Source: an uncultured Porphyromonadaceae bacterium (GTDB lineage: Bacteria; Bacteroidota; Bacteroidia; Bacteroidales; Muribaculaceae). Taken from it: a stretch of DNA of 6,305 bases. Position 1 is the first letter of the stretch. Each line of letters starts with the position of its first letter. The stretch spans positions 1-6,305 of the forward strand of contig CABUVO010000062.1 of assembly GCA_902495075.1 (NCBI GenBank). The letters are read 5' to 3'. Of the stretch, positions 4,425-6,305 are shown piece by piece. The notes below the pieces were generated by a model, which made no database searches, was not told the origin of the DNA, and saw only the letters and a program-made list of their open reading frames with translations. Made by a program: the position numbers and the translations under genes.

Positions 4425-5405
4425 ATGATGGGAAAAATAACGAAATTGATTTTAGCGTCTGCAATCGCTGTGTTCGGAATGGGCAAGGTTGCAGCGCAGC
4501 AGGTGGCTCCGACTACATCGGATTCAGTAGCTATTGTCTATTTTATCAAGAACATCACTCCGGAAAACCTTCTGAAGATCTATGATGCGCTCGACCGCCG
4601 GGCAACTGGCAAAGTTTGCGTAAAACTCTCTTCGGGCGAGAAGGGAAATCCGAACCATTTGTCACCTAAACTCATTGCTCCGCTCGTGCAGGGTCTGCAT
4701 GCCGATATCGTTGAGTGCAATACCGCCTATCCTGGTGCTCGTACCAACGACAAAGATCATATGGAGGTGGCTCGTGAGCATGGGTTCACGGCTATTGCTC
4801 CGTTCCATCTTCTTGACAGTGTGGCTTCGACGGCGCTGCCGGTTGCGGACGGACGGCATATCAACTATGCATATATCGGCAAGGACTGGCTCAAATATAA
4901 TTTCACTATCGTGCTGTCACATTTCAAGGGACATCCGATGGCAGGGTTCGGTGGCGCATTGAAGAATATGGGTATCGGACTCCAGTCGAGAGAGGGCAAG
5001 GCCTGGGTGCATTCCGGCGGCAAGCATGATGACCCTAACAAACTATGGGGCGATGGTATGCCCGAGCAGGATGATTTCCTTGAGACGATGGCGGAAGCTG
5101 CGAAAGCTGTGACGGATCATGCCGGCGACCATATACTATATATAAATGTTGCAAACAATCTTTCCGTTGACTGCGATTGCGTGGCTCATCCGGCACCTGT
5201 GCGTATGGCAGACATCGGTATATTTGCATCGCTCGATCCGGTAGCCGTCGACCGCGCCTGTGTTGATGCCGTGAAGGCATCTCCCGACCATGGCAAGGTT
5301 CACCTTGAAGAGCGTATGGCATCGCGCAACGCTACACACGTGCTCGATTACGCCGAGCAACTCGGCATGGGTACCCAGAAATATGTCCTGATCACCATTG
5401 AATAA
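4425..5405 (+). CDS. Exported DUF362 domain protein without a ferredoxin module
   Basis: A 326-residue DUF362 protein. This family is of unknown function and is often fused to a 4Fe-4S ferredoxin domain. Residues 1-24 form a signal peptide: K4 and K7, a hydrophobic core at 8-20, and a VAA cleavage site before Q25. With no lipobox cysteine, it should be soluble in the periplasm. Family features are VKLSSGEKGNPNHLSP (66-81), IVECNTAYPGAR (95-106), LSHFKGHPMAGFGGALKNMG (164-183) and C250-D-C252 with DIGIFASLDPVAVDRAC (263-279). No CxxCxxCxxxC cluster is present; the usual place is taken by a short KHDDPNKLW segment (200-208), so it lacks the usual iron-sulfur module. The start may be the next ATG (4428) by ribosome-site spacing. 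A nitroreductase gene follows after 38 bases. Confidence 0.88.
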   Translation: MMGKITKLILASAIAVFGMGKVAAQQVAPTTSDSVAIVYFIKNITPENLLKIYDALDRRATGKVCVKLSSGEKGNPNHLSPKLIAPLVQGLHADIVECNTAYPGARTNDKDHMEVAREHGFTAIAPFHLLDSVASTALPVADGRHINYAYIGKDWLKYNFTIVLSHFKGHPMAGFGGALKNMGIGLQSREGKAWVHSGGKHDDPNKLWGDGMPEQDDFLETMAEAAKAVTDHAGDHILYINVANNLSVDCDCVAHPAPVRMADIGIFASLDPVAVDRACVDAVKASPDHGKVHLEERMASRNATHVLDYAEQLGMGTQKYVLITIE

Positions 5406-5443
5406 TTAAGGCATTATTAGATTGACGAATATACTAATATACT

Positions 5444-6001
5444 ATGGAAATATACAATTCAATACCGGAGCTTTTCAGGGCGAATGAAGCTTATATGAAT
5501 ATAATTGACAGGGTCAGCGTGAGGCGCTATACAGACAGAAAACTCTCGGACGAGCAGGTGTCAGCCATACTTCATGCGGCGATGAGCGCGCCAAGTGGGG
5601 TCAATAGGCAGCCTTGGGAGTTTATAGTGGTTGATGACCGAAAATTGCTTGATCAGCTTGCAGATGCGCTGCCTTACGCTAAAATGGCAGCGCAGGCACC
5701 TGTGGCGATCGTGGTTTGCGGCAATAAGGAAAGGTTTTTGGAGGGTGTTGATGATAGCCTATGGGAGCAGGATCTGTCGGCTGCGTCAGAGAATATTCTT
5801 CTTGCCGCACACGCCATCGGATTAGGCGGTGTGTGGACATGTCTTTACCCTCATGAAGAGAGAATTGCCCCGGTCAAATCCATTCTCAATATGCCGGACA
5901 ATATAATCCCCTTCAATCTCATACCAGTCGGTTATCCGGAGCATTCCCACGCTCCTATGAATAAATGGCATCAGGAAAAAGTGCATCAGAACCGCTTCTG
6001 A
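5444..6001 (+). CDS. Nitroreductase family FMN oxidoreductase
   Basis: A 185-residue nitroreductase-family protein, homodimeric enzymes that use FMN and NAD(P)H to reduce nitro compounds, quinones or related acceptors. The FMN-contacting parts are visible: SVRRYTD (25-31, phosphate-binding R27 and R28), APSGVNRQPWEFIVV (49-63), GLGGVWTCLYP (126-136) and LIPVGYPEH (159-167). WEQDLSAASENILLAAHAIG (107-126) is the usual helix before the glycine motif. The length is typical of the short, single-domain subgroup and there is no signal peptide, so it acts in the cytosol. An internal ATG at codon 18 (5495) is a possible start; the longer form is kept because extensions of this kind occur in the family. 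The natural substrate cannot be told. It follows DUF362 by 38 bases and is probably cotranscribed. Confidence 0.93.
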   Translation: MEIYNSIPELFRANEAYMNIIDRVSVRRYTDRKLSDEQVSAILHAAMSAPSGVNRQPWEFIVVDDRKLLDQLADALPYAKMAAQAPVAIVVCGNKERFLEGVDDSLWEQDLSAASENILLAAHAIGLGGVWTCLYPHEERIAPVKSILNMPDNIIPFNLIPVGYPEHSHAPMNKWHQEKVHQNRF

Positions 6002-6021
6002 TATCCTAACCCCAAACAGTG

Positions 6022-6045
6022 CCTCCCTGCATAACCGCAAGGAGG
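6022..6045 (+). terminator. Possible terminator hairpin after the nitroreductase gene
   Basis: CCTCCCTGC (6022-6030) and GCAAGGAGG (6037-6045) form a 9-position stem with a single C-A mismatch and a 6-base loop, starting 20 bases after the stop codon. The stem is GC-rich, but the following bases (GAAGATGTCATT) are not a T-run, so termination would be imperfect or factor-dependent. Confidence 0.42.
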
Positions 6046-6069
6046 GAAGATGTCATTATGCTCTAAATT

Positions 6070-6305
6070 CCGATTTATCGGGCGCAGCCCGATGAGGTTA
6101 AAGGTTATAGGGAATAGGTTGAAGGTGAATTGGCGCGCCTCAACAATTAGAGTCAATTAAATATTTAGATGCAAGGTGCGAAGGGCGAAGCTTGATTCAA
6201 ATTGTCACGAAAATATTAACACGGAGGCACAGAGGAACAGAGGTTTAAAGTAATGTGAAATTTTTGAATGTATAATGTTAATTTTCAGGCGCGGAGGGTC
6301 TTAAA
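6070..6305 (+). repeat. Composite intergenic repeat, element B (runs off the window)
   Basis: Plus-strand order: CCGAT (6070-6074), then ATCGGGC (6077-6083), loop GCA, GCCCGAT (6087-6093); five heptamers GGTTAAA, GGTTATA, GGGAATA, GGTTGAA, GGTGAAT (6096-6130); doubled GCGAAG (6178-6190); octamers CACGGAGG, CACAGAGG, AACAGAGG (6220-6243); heptamer-like AATGTGA, AATTTTTG, AATGTAT, AATGTTA (6252-6280); GGCGCGGAGG (6288-6297). This is element A's module order on the opposite strand, with the spacer between heptamers and GCGAAG shorter. CCGAT and the second arm can also pair across TT, giving alternative stems as in A. It follows the 3' end of the nitroreductase gene. No open frame or transposase is visible. 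Confidence 0.7.

Noticed and set aside
4675..5360. Several open frames on both strands within the DUF362 gene
   Set aside because: Low-complexity shadow translations of a gene with clear family motifs and a signal peptide.
411..6305. Elements A and B as terminal inverted repeats of a transposon or composite element
   Set aside because: No transposase, integrase or target duplication is visible, the modules are at gene 3' ends, and the intervening genes are mostly housekeeping.

Overview
The window looks like chromosomal DNA from a member of the Bacteroidota, probably Bacteroidales, and a Muribaculaceae-like gut organism would fit. The grounds are promoter-like TAnnTTTG boxes, mostly weak Shine-Dalgarno signals, AT-rich intergenic DNA around moderate-GC genes, and the styles of the DUF362, nitroreductase, Tag and YjbQ proteins. 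The family assignment is an inference from overall character, not from a marker gene.

Layout from left to right. The first 18 codons of a leftward gene run off the window, behind a good promoter match (65-95). About 700 bases without a gene follow, holding a possible folded RNA (131-258) and a composite intergenic repeat, 'element A' (411-736). A leftward YjbQ-type gene (812-1225) then diverges from a rightward pair, a flavin reductase-like protein (1494-2060) and the DNA repair enzyme Tag (2065-2658), which lie 4 bases apart. The divergent gap carries palindromes and an octamer array. Next comes a leftward block of three genes: an unrecognised 186-residue protein, a 96-residue membrane/coiled-coil protein and a NADAR-like protein. 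This block looks lower in GC, and its last gene overlaps the 3' end of tag tail to tail. After a 327-base divergent gap come an exported DUF362 protein (4425-5405) and a nitroreductase (5444-6001). A second composite repeat, 'element B' (6070-6305), runs off the right end.

The genes are ordinary except for the three-gene leftward block, whose NADAR-like member suggests ADP-ribose chemistry. The flavin reductase and Tag probably share a transcript, and DUF362 and the nitroreductase may do so. The leftward block looks like an accessory insertion between two housekeeping pairs.

The most unusual signal is non-coding. Elements A and B are inverted relative to each other and share the same modules in the same order: a hairpin with paired compensatory base changes, a run of purine-rich heptamers, a doubled GCGAAG motif, a run of ACRGAGG octamers, a run of AATGTNN heptamers, and a GGCGCRGAGG box. 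A third, simpler copy of the hairpin module lies upstream of the DUF362 gene (4270-4308), and an unrelated octamer array with its own hairpins lies at 1312-1478. I know of no named family with this design.
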